A DNA stretch of 53,650 nucleotides, taken from contig CAYSLU010000028.1 in the NCBI GenBank assembly GCA_964431965.1, forward strand, positions 1 through 53,650, in the 5' to 3' direction. Below, piece by piece: positions 17,273 through 26,529 of this stretch. The first letter of the stretch is position 1. The number at the start of each line of letters is the position of its first letter. The notes below the pieces were generated by a model. The model ran no database searches. It worked only from the letters and a program-made list of their open reading frames with translations, and had not been told where the DNA came from. A program made the translations under genes and the position numbers. The stretch comes from CAYSLU01 sp964431965 (GTDB lineage Bacteria > Verrucomicrobiota > Kiritimatiellia > CAIKKV01 > CAYSLU01).

Positions 17273-20200
17273 ATGATGCACAAGCTGACGACCGTATCGT
17301 GTCTGGTCCTCATGGTTGCCGTTGCCCGTGGCGGCGGGCCTTCGTTCCATGAGACGTCCGCACCGCAGGGGTGGACGAACGTGAAGGGGCGAGCCGAGGG
17401 GGTCGGCCTGCTTCAGGCGAAGGCGGGGACGCCCCTGGTCCTGCAGACGATCGAGCCGACTCCCCTGCCGGTTGAGGCGACGTTCCGGTTCCGCGCGTCG
17501 TCCGGTGACTCGATCGCGATCCGGGCGCTCGGGGAGGAGAAGGGCTCCAAGCCGCTTCTGGAAACCACGTTCACGATGGGCGTCAACAATCAGGCGAATG
17601 TCACGGCCAAGTCGTCCGGCGAGCCGATGGCAACGGAGGCGGTATCGTCGCGCCACTGGGGCACTCCGGACAAGAGGACGGGCGGAGTCGGCTACCAGTG
17701 GCGCTTCACCCGGGCGCGGAACCTCTGGGACGAGCGCGACCGCCGTGAGATCGGCTCGTCGCTCGCCGGGCTGACGCCGTTTGAGGAAAAGGTGTTCACG
17801 CTTCGGCTGGTCTTGACGGCGGGGGCGCGCCAGATCTGGCTGGATGACCGGCTTGTCGCCGAAGACCGGGCCCGCACGGCTGAGCGGGCGGCCTGGGCGA
17901 TCCAACTGGCGAAGACGGCGTCTGTGCTCTCGGTCGAGTTCACGGCGCCGGCGGATCAGGGGCCGTTCCTGCCCTTGTCGCTCGACCGGTACAGCCATGC
18001 CAGGCGCGCGCAGGATGCGGTGCCCTCCTGTGAATCCGTCGCGCTCGAGGGGGTGCCCCTGCGGATCCCCCGGGGGCCGGCCCCGGATCTCGATCTTGGC
18101 GACTCGCTCTACCGGTACCGCCTGACCCACGGCAGCGGGCCGGACGCGGGCTACGTGAACGGCCACAGCGCTTGGCCCGGCTCGCTCCAGATCGATCCGG
18201 CCGCGTTCACGTTCCGCGTGCCGTACCGGAACTACCAGAACGTCTGGCTGCTGGCCTGGGTCGATGAGCGCCCGAACAGCGTAGCCAGGGCCACGCTCCG
18301 GTTCTTCCGCGAGAAGGCCGGCTACCCGGCGAGCACGGACCTGGAGATCTCGGAGGAGGCGATCCGCAAGGGTCTGGTAACGAAGCTGGCGCGGAGGACC
18401 GCCGCGGGCAGGCCGCTCTACCTCGTCCGGGTCCCCGTGAACACCGCCGGCTTCTACGGCATGCGCGACATGGCCGACCAGTTCGCCGAATTCGAACTCT
18501 GCAAGCCGGTGGCGCTGGGGCGCAGCTATCCCGACCCCATCTACTACGGCTATCACCCGGCGGGTCTGCCGAGCTCGATCCACGTCGTCGGGATCACCCT
18601 CGAAGAGGCCCCCTTCGGATTCGAAGTCGAGCCGACGCGGACCCACTTCGTCTTCGAGAGCCCCGAGCGACCGTCCGTGGTCGTTCGCGTGACGAACACG
18701 ACGACCCGCCCGATCGAAGCCCGTGTGCGAGCGGATACGGTCAGCTTCGACGCAGCGGAGCGGCGGACTGTTACGGGCCGCGCGACCATCAAGCCTGGCC
18801 AGTCGGGCCACGTCGAGCTGGTGTTTGACCTCAAGCAACTGGGCTGGCACGGACTGAACGTCGAGGTGGAGGCGGCTGGCGCGAAGCGGTCGGCCGCCCT
18901 GAGCCTGGTCACGCTGCCCCGCAACACGCGCACCTACGGCAGCGCCCCGAACGAGACGCGCTTCGGTATCTGGGAGCTGAGCGGACACTACGCCGCGTTG
19001 AAGGCCGGCGACTACTCCGACAACGGACGAACCCTCGCTCTCTTCCGCACGCTGGGTCTCCGGCGCATGGGCTTCCATCAATCGTTCGTGACGGCGGACA
19101 TGCTCAAGCAGAATGACTTCATCCCGAACGGGCCGCACACGCGGGGCAATCGATTCAGCGACGCCGTCAATCCGGATGGCTCCGTCAGTTCAACATCCAT
19201 GGCCAGCGCCGTCGCCGGCGAGGTGGATGCGATCGCCTCGAACTTCGCCGGCACATCCTATTTCTATGGCGGCGAGTGGGCGGTCAGCGAGGCGCTGCAG
19301 TACGCGCCGTGGCCGGCCTATACGGGCGACGGTGATCGCGATCTGACGCCCGAAGAGCAGACGCGCGCCGCGCGCCACATCACGATATTCTCGGCCATCG
19401 GCAGGAGCGTGCGAGAGCAGCGGCCGGGCGCCAGACTGGTCCTGCAGTGGGGCGCGCCGCTCGGCACCCTCGCCTACATGCGCGCGGGCATGCCGAAGGA
19501 CCTGGTGGATCTGTTCGGCATGGACGCCCCGCAGTTCGAGCTGCTGCCGGAGATTTCGAACGTGACCGGCTCGATCAACCTGCTGTGGATCCTGCGCCAG
19601 GAGGCCGCGAAGCTGGGCTGGCCGCGCCTGCCCATCGCGTGGTGCGAGGGGCCCTTCTTCCCCACCCAGCCCGGGGCGCTGACCGAGGCCGAGCAGGCGG
19701 GATACCAGATTCGCTATACGCTTCTGGGCCTCGCGTACGGCGTCGAACAGTACGAGGCCGGCATCGTTCCGCAAGACGCCGGAAACTACTACGGGGCCGA
19801 GCATTACGGCGTGGGGATCTTCCATCGCCGGCCTCTTGAGAATCCGAAGCCGGCCGTGGCCGCGGTCGCCACCGCAACCGCGATGCTGTGCGGCTCGGAC
19901 GTGGTCGGGCCGGTGGACACCGGCTGCCCGACCGTCTACTGCCTGGCCTTCCGGCGCGCGAAGGACGGGGCGATGATCTACGCCCTCTGGCGCGTGAACG
20001 GCACGAGCGCGGCGACGGTCCGGGTCGGCGGCACGGAGCCCGTCGTCACCGACTCCATGGGCAATCCGACCGCCTGTCCGGTCAAGGACGGCGCGATCAC
20101 GGTCCCGCTGTCCGCCCTGCCCGTGTGGCTGACCGGGGCCGGGCCGCTCGCCGGCTTCGCCCTCGGCGCCCCGCGCTACGCCGAGGCCCCGGCGCCGGTC

Positions 20201-21247
20201 ACGCGCCCCCTCGCCCCGTTCACCGACAGGCTGTGGACGTACGACGGCTCCGAGGACAAGGAGTACGCGCACAACCACTTCGCGATGCGCCGCGTCACCG
20301 ACTCCGGCCTGAAGGCCGAGTTCGGCGCAAGCGAGGGCGCGCACTCCAACGCGGTGTCGATCACGCTGCCGGTCGAGCCGGGCGACCGACCGATGGCCAC
20401 GCGGTACGGCCAGCTGAAGCTCAGGAAGCCGGCGGCGATTCCCGGCAAGGCGAGCGCCATCGGCGTCTGGATCAAGGGCAACTCCTCGTGGGGCCGGGTG
20501 GTCTACCAGTGCCGCGATGCCAAGGGCGAGATATGGACCTCCGTGGGAACAAAGGACGACTGGAACTGCGACGATACGCATGCGTGGTCATACGTGAGCT
20601 TCGAGGGATGGCGCTATGTCCGGTTTCCGCTCCCCGGCAACCATCCCTGGGACGGCGCGCGCGAACTCGAGACCACGTGGTGGGGCTCGCGCAGCGGCGA
20701 TGGCCTTGTCGATCTGCCGCTGAAACTGGAGAAGATCATCGTCGAAGCCCGGAACGAGGTGCCGGTGCTGGGCGAGATGAAGCTCGTGCCCGATCGCAGC
20801 TACACGCTGGCCGGGCTGGTGGCGGAGTATGACGCGGAAGAGAGCACGACGGAAAAGGCGGTCGCGGCGAACAAGCTCCGCATGCCGCTGCCCGCCTGGG
20901 CTGGCCCGTCGGACAACCCCGTGGCCCGGCTGGCTGTCGATGGGGTGGGGGGCGCGCCCGCGATCCGGGCGTTCGAGGAGCCGCAACACTTCAATGACGG
21001 GCGGAGCATGCACCTCCGCTTCGTGGCGGATCCGGCGCTGACGTACAATCTGTATCTGAGCCGTTTCGCCGACGGCCGCGGCGCCGACCTGCTGACAAAA
21101 GGCGTGAAGGACAACCAGCTCGTGACCGGCCTGCGGCCGGAGACGAAGATGTACCTCTTCCTGACGGCCGTAGGCGCCGACAAGAAGGAGTCGAAGCCGT
21201 CCGCTGCCTTCGAGTTGGTCACCCATGACAATTTTGCCGAGAAGTAG
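17273..21247 (+). CDS. Large secreted multidomain glycosidase-like protein
   Basis: GGAAGGAA at 17261-17268 supports the ATG at 17273 (or 17276), not the far upstream start of the open frame. The 1,324-residue product has a signal peptide (LTTVSCLVLMVAVARGGG). Residues about 25-230 look like a concanavalin-type laminin-G fold (DDRLVAEDRAR). Residues 250-550 are beta-sandwich modules. A TIM-barrel-like section begins near residue 562 (RFGIWELSGHY). Candidate catalytic acids are the Glu in 'GGEWAVSE' near residue 667 and the Glu in 'AWCEGPFF' near residue 790, a spacing seen in clan GH-A enzymes. The C-terminal 330 residues include 'RYGQLKLRKPAAIPGKASAI', a carbohydrate-binding-like domain, and a fibronectin-like end. 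I cannot name the family; glycosidase activity is inference from layout. Confidence 0.65.
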   Translation: MMHKLTTVSCLVLMVAVARGGGPSFHETSAPQGWTNVKGRAEGVGLLQAKAGTPLVLQTIEPTPLPVEATFRFRASSGDSIAIRALGEEKGSKPLLETTFTMGVNNQANVTAKSSGEPMATEAVSSRHWGTPDKRTGGVGYQWRFTRARNLWDERDRREIGSSLAGLTPFEEKVFTLRLVLTAGARQIWLDDRLVAEDRARTAERAAWAIQLAKTASVLSVEFTAPADQGPFLPLSLDRYSHARRAQDAVPSCESVALEGVPLRIPRGPAPDLDLGDSLYRYRLTHGSGPDAGYVNGHSAWPGSLQIDPAAFTFRVPYRNYQNVWLLAWVDERPNSVARATLRFFREKAGYPASTDLEISEEAIRKGLVTKLARRTAAGRPLYLVRVPVNTAGFYGMRDMADQFAEFELCKPVALGRSYPDPIYYGYHPAGLPSSIHVVGITLEEAPFGFEVEPTRTHFVFESPERPSVVVRVTNTTTRPIEARVRADTVSFDAAERRTVTGRATIKPGQSGHVELVFDLKQLGWHGLNVEVEAAGAKRSAALSLVTLPRNTRTYGSAPNETRFGIWELSGHYAALKAGDYSDNGRTLALFRTLGLRRMGFHQSFVTADMLKQNDFIPNGPHTRGNRFSDAVNPDGSVSSTSMASAVAGEVDAIASNFAGTSYFYGGEWAVSEALQYAPWPAYTGDGDRDLTPEEQTRAARHITIFSAIGRSVREQRPGARLVLQWGAPLGTLAYMRAGMPKDLVDLFGMDAPQFELLPEISNVTGSINLLWILRQEAAKLGWPRLPIAWCEGPFFPTQPGALTEAEQAGYQIRYTLLGLAYGVEQYEAGIVPQDAGNYYGAEHYGVGIFHRRPLENPKPAVAAVATATAMLCGSDVVGPVDTGCPTVYCLAFRRAKDGAMIYALWRVNGTSAATVRVGGTEPVVTDSMGNPTACPVKDGAITVPLSALPVWLTGAGPLAGFALGAPRYAEAPAPVTRPLAPFTDRLWTYDGSEDKEYAHNHFAMRRVTDSGLKAEFGASEGAHSNAVSITLPVEPGDRPMATRYGQLKLRKPAAIPGKASAIGVWIKGNSSWGRVVYQCRDAKGEIWTSVGTKDDWNCDDTHAWSYVSFEGWRYVRFPLPGNHPWDGARELETTWWGSRSGDGLVDLPLKLEKIIVEARNEVPVLGEMKLVPDRSYTLAGLVAEYDAEESTTEKAVAANKLRMPLPAWAGPSDNPVARLAVDGVGGAPAIRAFEEPQHFNDGRSMHLRFVADPALTYNLYLSRFADGRGADLLTKGVKDNQLVTGLRPETKMYLFLTAVGADKKESKPSAAFELVTHDNFAEK

Positions 21248-21421
21248 ACCGAACGATGCCGCGCGGCGCGGTGGGGTGGCGCCTGCCAGACGCTACATTC
21301 TCTCGGCTGGCCACAACATCCAGGCCGATGTGCCGCCGGCGAACATTCTCGTGCTATTTGTCGCGGCCTTTGAACGCGGCCAGTATCCGGGGTCCTTTGC
21401 ATTGGCCTGATCTCGGTCAAC

Positions 21422-21441
21422 GGACGACACGGAGGTCGTCC
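21422..21441. repeat. REP-like hairpin in a 347-bp gene-free stretch
   Basis: GGACGAC (21422-21428) and GTCGTCC (21435-21441) pair perfectly around a six-base loop, with a second overlapping pairing GGAGG/CCTCC. The gene-free stretch 21248-21594 also has CCGGG/CCCGG (about 21480-21495) and a perfect GACTCC-AA-GGAGTC palindrome (21499-21512). No T-run follows, so these are not standard terminators. The string of small palindromes looks like intergenic repeat DNA. A 99-codon open frame across it lacks any family resemblance and is not called. Confidence 0.45.
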
Positions 21442-21594
21442 CTCCATACCCCGGAGGAGGCGGTTTCTCGCATATTGGACCGGGCTCCGTCCCGGCCGGA
21501 CTCCAAGGAGTCAAGACAAGAGAACCTGAGCCGGCACCCCATCGTGCCAGCCTGACGCTCTCCATACTCCCTGCTCCCGTGATAGAGTGTTCGA

Positions 21595-23199
21595 GTGCAA
21601 TCGGTGAACCGGACCGTGATACGCCGAACGACGATCGCGCTGCTGATCGGGCTCGCGCTGCCCGCGTCCGCCGGCCTGCGGCTACCCAACTTCTTCGGCG
21701 ACAGCATGGTGCTCCAGCGCGACCAGCCGGCGCCCGTCTGGGGCTGGGCTGATCCAGGTGATGAAGTCACCGTCTCCTTCGGCGATCAGGCCAAGACCAC
21801 CCGCGCCGCCACCAACGGCGTCTGGCGGGTCACCCTCGACCCCATGCCAGCCGCCGCCCAGCCCCGCAGACTGATGGTCCGGGCGAGCGCCGGGGATCGG
21901 CAGCTGCACGTCGCGAATGTCCTTGTGGGCGACGTTTGGCTGGTGAGCGGCGATTTCGGCGCGTGCTGGGAAGTCTGGGGGTGCGTCGACGCGGCCCGCG
22001 AGCTCGCGGCGGCGAACCACCCGGCTTTGCGTCTGCTCAAAGTCTGGCCCAAGAGCAGCAACCAGCCGCTGGACGATATCCTCGGCGAATGGCGCGTCTG
22101 CACGCCCGAGAACGTCCGCGGGTTCTCCGCGCTCGGCTATTTCTACGGCCGGACGCTCAACCGCGAGCTCGGCGTGCCGATCGGCGTGATCGACGCTTCG
22201 TACCGGTACTCGGTCATCCAGGGATGGATGCCCCCCTCGGCCTTCCGGATGATCCCGGAGTTGTCAAAGCCGCGCGAGCGTCTGGAGAGCTGGGATTCAT
22301 CGACGCCGGCGGGCCGCGCCGCGTATTCCGCGGCGGTCGCCCGCGTGGAAGCATGGCTGCCTGCTGCCAAACAGGCGTACGCGAGCGGCCGGCCGATCCC
22401 CGCGCAGCCGCTCATGCCCGCGCCGCTGACCGCCACCGACCGGAACTTCCTGTCAATCAGCGAACTGTCGTTGCACTACTACGGCATGATCCACCCGTTG
22501 ATTCCCATGCGGATCCGCGGAGTCGTCTGGTCGCTCGGCGAGAACGCCGGACTCGAATGGGGTAAGTCCTACTTCTACCTGCAGGGCCTGATCCGGAGCT
22601 GGCGCGAAGCGTGGGGCCAGGGTGATTTCCCATTCTACATGGAGTTGGTCCCGCGGAGCGGCGCTCCGAACGCGCCCCCCGACCTCGGCCGGATCGAGCC
22701 CATGCGGGAGGGGCAGATCAAGTGCCTCGCGCTCACGAACACGGGCGTGGCCGTCACCTTCGACGTCAGTGACTACCTGTCCGACACCCGCAACCGGCAC
22801 GATCCCGCCGAACGGCTCGCGCTTGTGGCGCTGGCAAGGGAGTACGGCCGAGCGCTCGTCTACAGCGGGCCGTCTTACAGGAGTCACCGCATCGAGGGCG
22901 GTCGCGTGGTGATCGGGTTCGACCACGTCGGCGGCGGGCTGATCGTCGGAAACAAGCGGGGGCTTGCCCCGCCGGTTGAGGTGAAGGACGGAGTCCTGAG
23001 CGGGTTCGCCGTCGCCGGCGCCGACCGGAAATGGCACTGGGCCGACGCCCGGATCGTCGGTGACACCGTGGTGGTGCGCAGCGATGAGGTTGCCGTGCCA
23101 GCGGCGGTCCGCTATGCCTGTGGCCTGAACCCCGGAGGCGCCAACCTGTACAACCGCGCGGGCTTGCCCGCCGTGCCGTTCCGAACGGATGAGTGGTGA
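21595..23199 (+). CDS. Sialate O-acetylesterase-like protein (DUF303 family) lacking the catalytic motifs
   Basis: The 534-residue product starts at a GTG (21595 or 21604; no clear ribosome site) with a signal peptide (TIALLIGLALPASA). 'FFGDSMVLQRDQPAPVWGWA' and 'HYYGMIHPL..MRIRGVVW' identify the family. The expected active-site segment VWLCGGQSNM is VWLVSGDFGA here (residues 114-123, DNA about 21934-21963), so the nucleophile Ser is absent. The later HP-x-NK-x-D segment has Asp or Thr where the His should be (SDTRNRHDPAERLA), and WYQGESN is WSLGENA. It is a paralogue of the next gene, which keeps all three motifs. I infer a non-catalytic, perhaps sugar-binding, duplicate; the reading frame is intact. 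Confidence 0.82.
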   Translation: MQSVNRTVIRRTTIALLIGLALPASAGLRLPNFFGDSMVLQRDQPAPVWGWADPGDEVTVSFGDQAKTTRAATNGVWRVTLDPMPAAAQPRRLMVRASAGDRQLHVANVLVGDVWLVSGDFGACWEVWGCVDAARELAAANHPALRLLKVWPKSSNQPLDDILGEWRVCTPENVRGFSALGYFYGRTLNRELGVPIGVIDASYRYSVIQGWMPPSAFRMIPELSKPRERLESWDSSTPAGRAAYSAAVARVEAWLPAAKQAYASGRPIPAQPLMPAPLTATDRNFLSISELSLHYYGMIHPLIPMRIRGVVWSLGENAGLEWGKSYFYLQGLIRSWREAWGQGDFPFYMELVPRSGAPNAPPDLGRIEPMREGQIKCLALTNTGVAVTFDVSDYLSDTRNRHDPAERLALVALAREYGRALVYSGPSYRSHRIEGGRVVIGFDHVGGGLIVGNKRGLAPPVEVKDGVLSGFAVAGADRKWHWADARIVGDTVVVRSDEVAVPAAVRYACGLNPGGANLYNRAGLPAVPFRTDEW

Positions 23200-23204
23200 C
23201 GCCT

Positions 23205-24890
23205 ATGGACGTGACGGATAGCAGCCATGGCTGGCGGGGGCGCATGCGTGCCGATCCGCGCCGGGAGAGCGGGACGCACCGCCGGCGAACGATCCGAGTC
23301 TCGCCGCGGGCCATAGCGGCGGTGTCTCTGGGCCTTCTCGTCTTCGCGACCCCGGCGTGGGCCAAGACGAGCGTCGCGCGGGTTTTCGGCGACAACATGG
23401 TCCTGCAGCGCGACCGGCCGGTGCCCGTCTGGGGGTGGTCGGACCCCGGCGAGACGGTGACCGTCACATTCGCCGGTCAGAGCAAGACGGCGCGCGCCTC
23501 ATCCAACGGCGCCTGGCGGGTAACCCTCGCCGCCCTGTCGGCCGCCGCGGCGCCCCGCAGTCTCGTTGTCGAGTCGCAGGCCGCGCGCGAGAGGCTGAGC
23601 GTCACCAATGTCCTCGTGGGCGAGGTCTGGCTCTGCGGCGGGCAATCGAACATGGGGCTCCATCTCCGCGACTGCTTCAATGCGCCCGAGGAGATCGCGG
23701 CGGCGGACCATCCGCAGTTTCGATTCCTCGTCGTCCCCGGAGGCGGAGCCGCTGTTCCGGCCGCGGATATCGGCGGGGGAAGATGGCAGGTCTGCACGCC
23801 CGAGACGGCGGCGACTTTTGCGGGTACGGCCTATTTTTTCGGGCGCGCCCTGCACCGCGAGCTGCGGGTGCCCGTGGGGCTGATCGAGCGCGACCAAGGC
23901 GCGACCGGGATCGAGTGCTGGGTGCCGCTTGCCGCGTACCAGGCATCGCGCGCCCCCGCGATGCAGGCGCTGTACCGTGAGGCGGCGAGCTGGGACCGCG
24001 AGAGCGACATCGGCCGGTCGGCGCACGCCGAGGCGTTCGCCCGGATCGAGTCCTGGCTGCCGGCCGCGAAAGAGTCCCTCGCCGCCGGCCGAGCCGTTCC
24101 GCCGGAGCCGCTGCTGCCCGCTCCGTCCCGCCAGGTGCCGGGGCCCACGACGGTCTACAACGGGATCATTCACCCGCTGGTGCCGTACGCGATCCGCGGC
24201 GCGGTGTGGTATCAGGGGGAGTCAAACGGCGGCGAAGGCGAGATTTACGAGCTGAAGATGAAGGCGTTGATCACCGGCTGGCGGGCCGCCTGGGGCCAGG
24301 GCGATTTCCCGTTCTACTTCGTCCAGCTCGCCAACGAGGGCAACACCGTGATCCGGCCCATGGACGAGGAATCGTCCGGCTACGTGCCCGTCCGTGAGGC
24401 CCAGCGCCGGGCTCTCACGCTACCGCACACTGGCATGGCCGTGGCGATAGACCTTGGCGAGGACGCCAGCGGCCATCCCCGAAACAAGCGGGACGTCGGC
24501 GAGCGCCTCGCCCTCTGGGCGCTCGCGAAGGATTACGGCCGGAAGGGACCGTTCTCCGGACCGCTCTATCGCGCCTGCCGCCGCGAGGGCGATTCGCTGG
24601 TGATTTCGTTCGACCACGTCGGCAGCGGGCTGATGATTGCCGACAAGGACGGCCTCGTGCCTGCCCGGGAGGTGCCCGGCGGCGTGATGAAGCAGTTTGC
24701 GGTGCGAGGCGCGGACGGCGCATGGGAGTGGGCCGAGGCGCGGATCGCGGGAGAAACCGTCGTCGTGCGGAGCGACTCGGTTTCCGTGCCGGTCGCCGTG
24801 CGGTATGCCTATTCGCTGAACCCGAAGGGCCCGAAGCTCTACAACCGCGATGGGCTGCCGGCGTCGCCGTTCCGGAGCGACGACTGGTGA
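23205..24890 (+). CDS. Sialate O-acetylesterase-like carbohydrate esterase (DUF303/SASA)
   Basis: ATG 23205 is six bases after the preceding stop, suggesting co-translation; 23244 is an alternative start. The 561-residue product has a long N-terminal region ending in a signal peptide (AIAAVSLGLLVFATPAWA). Motifs: FGDNMVLQRDRPVPVWGWSD (Ig-like insert start), VWLCGGQSNMG (Ser nucleophile), 'YNGIIHPLVPYAIRGAVWYQ', GESN, and 'GHPRNKRDVGERLALWAL' with the catalytic His. Such enzymes remove O-acetyl groups from sugars; in a pectin context the target could be acetylated rhamnogalacturonan or galacturonan rather than sialic acid. It shares family layout and even the ending (RSDDW versus RTDEW) with the previous gene, showing a tandem duplication. 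Confidence 0.88.
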   Translation: MDVTDSSHGWRGRMRADPRRESGTHRRRTIRVSPRAIAAVSLGLLVFATPAWAKTSVARVFGDNMVLQRDRPVPVWGWSDPGETVTVTFAGQSKTARASSNGAWRVTLAALSAAAAPRSLVVESQAARERLSVTNVLVGEVWLCGGQSNMGLHLRDCFNAPEEIAAADHPQFRFLVVPGGGAAVPAADIGGGRWQVCTPETAATFAGTAYFFGRALHRELRVPVGLIERDQGATGIECWVPLAAYQASRAPAMQALYREAASWDRESDIGRSAHAEAFARIESWLPAAKESLAAGRAVPPEPLLPAPSRQVPGPTTVYNGIIHPLVPYAIRGAVWYQGESNGGEGEIYELKMKALITGWRAAWGQGDFPFYFVQLANEGNTVIRPMDEESSGYVPVREAQRRALTLPHTGMAVAIDLGEDASGHPRNKRDVGERLALWALAKDYGRKGPFSGPLYRACRREGDSLVISFDHVGSGLMIADKDGLVPAREVPGGVMKQFAVRGADGAWEWAEARIAGETVVVRSDSVSVPVAVRYAYSLNPKGPKLYNRDGLPASPFRSDDW

Positions 24891-24918
24891 CGGCCGGTGA
24901 GAATCGACAGATGAGATC

Positions 24919-26265
24919 ATGAAGCAGATCCTGATTGGGTTGGCTCTTGTGGCCGCCGGATGCGCATCGCCGGCCCCTCGTCCCCCGACGCCGATGGCCC
25001 GCTACTCGGCGTTTGTGCTGCAGAGCATCGATCGAGTGGAGGCCGGCACTACCGGCCTGGTCGCGCTGGCCGAGCAGCTTGCTGACCGACACATGGCCGG
25101 CGGCGTGTTCGGGGCGATCTGGGAGCCGCCGAGTGCGACGGGCCCGCAGGGTCCCCAGTATGAGATCAAGGGCCGAAGCGGCGGCCTGGCGGCAATGGAC
25201 GTGTCGCTGTCCCGGAAGCTCAAGGAGGCCGACCGGGCGAAGGACGTTGCCGTGATCGGCTGGCAGCGGGATCCCGACCCCCGCGATCTGGACATACTGC
25301 GGAAGTACCGGGAACGGTTCTTCATCGTGGCCTTCGGTCCGCGGCACCTGCCTTCGCTCGCCCCGCACGTGGCGCTGTGCGACGCGTGGATCGACACAGG
25401 GCTCGGCGCCGACGATCGCGTGCTGAGTCTGCCCGCCGGCGCGCGCGCCGGGCGCGGGAACGCGCTGGTGAATGCGTTGAACGCCTGGGCGCTGCAGGCC
25501 GAGTTTGTTGCGGCGTTGACGCGTCGGGGAAAGATGCCGCCCCTGCTCAAGTCCCACATGTGGGACGACTCGAACGCGTGGAACGAACGGTACCGGGGGA
25601 AGCTGGCCTTCCACGACGATCTCACCATCAGGCCGGTGGCAGCAGGCGTATTGAGCCGGCAGTATCTGGAGCAGATACGCGACCTCGTGCGGACCTTTGC
25701 CCGGACCCAGCAGGAGGCCGTGGCCCGGTCGGCCGACCGGATTGTCGCGGAGCTGGCGGATGGGCGCAGAACCGTAGTGGCTCAGACGGGCCATACAACA
25801 TACGAGCACGTGGGCCGGTACGAGGACGCGGTGTGGGCGACCCCCCTGGTCCTTTACGAGACGCCCGGCCGGATCAAGCAGTATCCGCAACTGACGGCGG
25901 ACGGCGCGCTGGTCCTGCGGCTGGGCTACAGCGGGCTGGAGCCGCCGGTTGCAGCGGTTCTGCGGCAGAAGCGGCAGCGGGTCATGCTGATCACGAGCAC
26001 GCACGACACGCGGCCGGAGTACAAGGCGCCATCGGACGTCCTGGCGCTGGTCGACATGGGGTGGGACTTCGGTGACGCCTGTGTGCAGATAGAGGGCTAT
26101 CCCATTCGCGTGTTCCCGCCGAGCGGCGTGATGCAACTCGTCGCCTATGAGTCGGTGAGTGTGGAGGTGCTGTCCCGCCTGGCGGCCCGGCAGCGGGAGA
26201 TCCCAACGCCAGAAGCTCCCGTTCCGCGTGGAATACACCATCGAGCATCCGCCGGAAGAGATTGA
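24919..26265 (+). CDS. Lipoprotein-like protein of unknown function, possible SIS-like fold
   Basis: The 448-residue product begins MKQILIGLALVAAGC, a signal with a lipobox-like Cys at position 15 (the -3 residue is Ala, not the usual Leu). The body has alternating helices and strands: 'LVALAEQLADRHMAGGVFGAIWE', 'DVAVIGWQRDPDPRDLDIL', 'RRTVVAQTGHTTYEHVGRYED' and 'VMLITSTHDTRPEYKA', reminiscent of phosphosugar-isomerase (SIS) domain proteins annotated in planctomycete-like bacteria, but I cannot confirm this. A GGTG-rich spacer of 28 bases separates it from the esterase. The last about 20 residues (REIPTPEAPVPRGIHHRASAGRD) look non-native: a better coding frame continues in +1 from about 26192, so the 3' end may be frameshifted. 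Confidence 0.6.
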   Translation: MKQILIGLALVAAGCASPAPRPPTPMARYSAFVLQSIDRVEAGTTGLVALAEQLADRHMAGGVFGAIWEPPSATGPQGPQYEIKGRSGGLAAMDVSLSRKLKEADRAKDVAVIGWQRDPDPRDLDILRKYRERFFIVAFGPRHLPSLAPHVALCDAWIDTGLGADDRVLSLPAGARAGRGNALVNALNAWALQAEFVAALTRRGKMPPLLKSHMWDDSNAWNERYRGKLAFHDDLTIRPVAAGVLSRQYLEQIRDLVRTFARTQQEAVARSADRIVAELADGRRTVVAQTGHTTYEHVGRYEDAVWATPLVLYETPGRIKQYPQLTADGALVLRLGYSGLEPPVAAVLRQKRQRVMLITSTHDTRPEYKAPSDVLALVDMGWDFGDACVQIEGYPIRVFPPSGVMQLVAYESVSVEVLSRLAARQREIPTPEAPVPRGIHHRASAGRD

Positions 26266-26391
26266 CCGGATGCTGAAGGCGAGAGGATCGGGCCCGCTGC
26301 CGGTGTCGCAAAACCTCGGCATCCAGATCAAGTCGCTTGAACTGAATTTCCAGACCTCGGTGGACACGGTGCTCGGATCCGCGCGATTTCG
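26192..26391 (+). pseudogene. Out-of-frame 3' coding remnant
   Basis: In the frame one base off the preceding gene the DNA reads LPFRVEYTIEHPPEEIDR, then GSGPLPVSQNLGIQIKSLEL, protein-like sequence with alternating strands. It has no start of its own and dissolves after 'VLGSARF' near 26391 into a frame that runs on to 26533 without resemblance to anything. It is either the true C-terminus of the gene at 24919 after a frameshift, or the tail of a lost gene. A GC-rich hairpin (CCACCC-ACAGC-GGGTGG, 26425-26441) follows and might act as a transcription stop, though it lacks a T-run. Confidence 0.45.
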
Positions 26392-26529
26392 GCGTTGTGC
26401 ACCCCCCCTCGGTCAGGCTACTTTCCACCCACAGCGGGTGGGGATGCTGCCGCCGCGTGGCGCGTTCGCCGACCGGCACCGGCATTCCCGAAGTCAATCC
26501 GCCCAATACGCGCGTTGGCCGGCAAAAGG

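Noticed and set aside
21256..21555. 99-codon open frame in the gap before the esterase pair
   Set aside because: No ribosome site, no recognisable domain, and the region is packed with short palindromes.
26425..26441. attI or a third attC site before the first cassette
   Set aside because: Only a simple GGGTGG hairpin and a 6-bp GCGCGT/ACGCGC pair are present; no R'' box with AAC was found.
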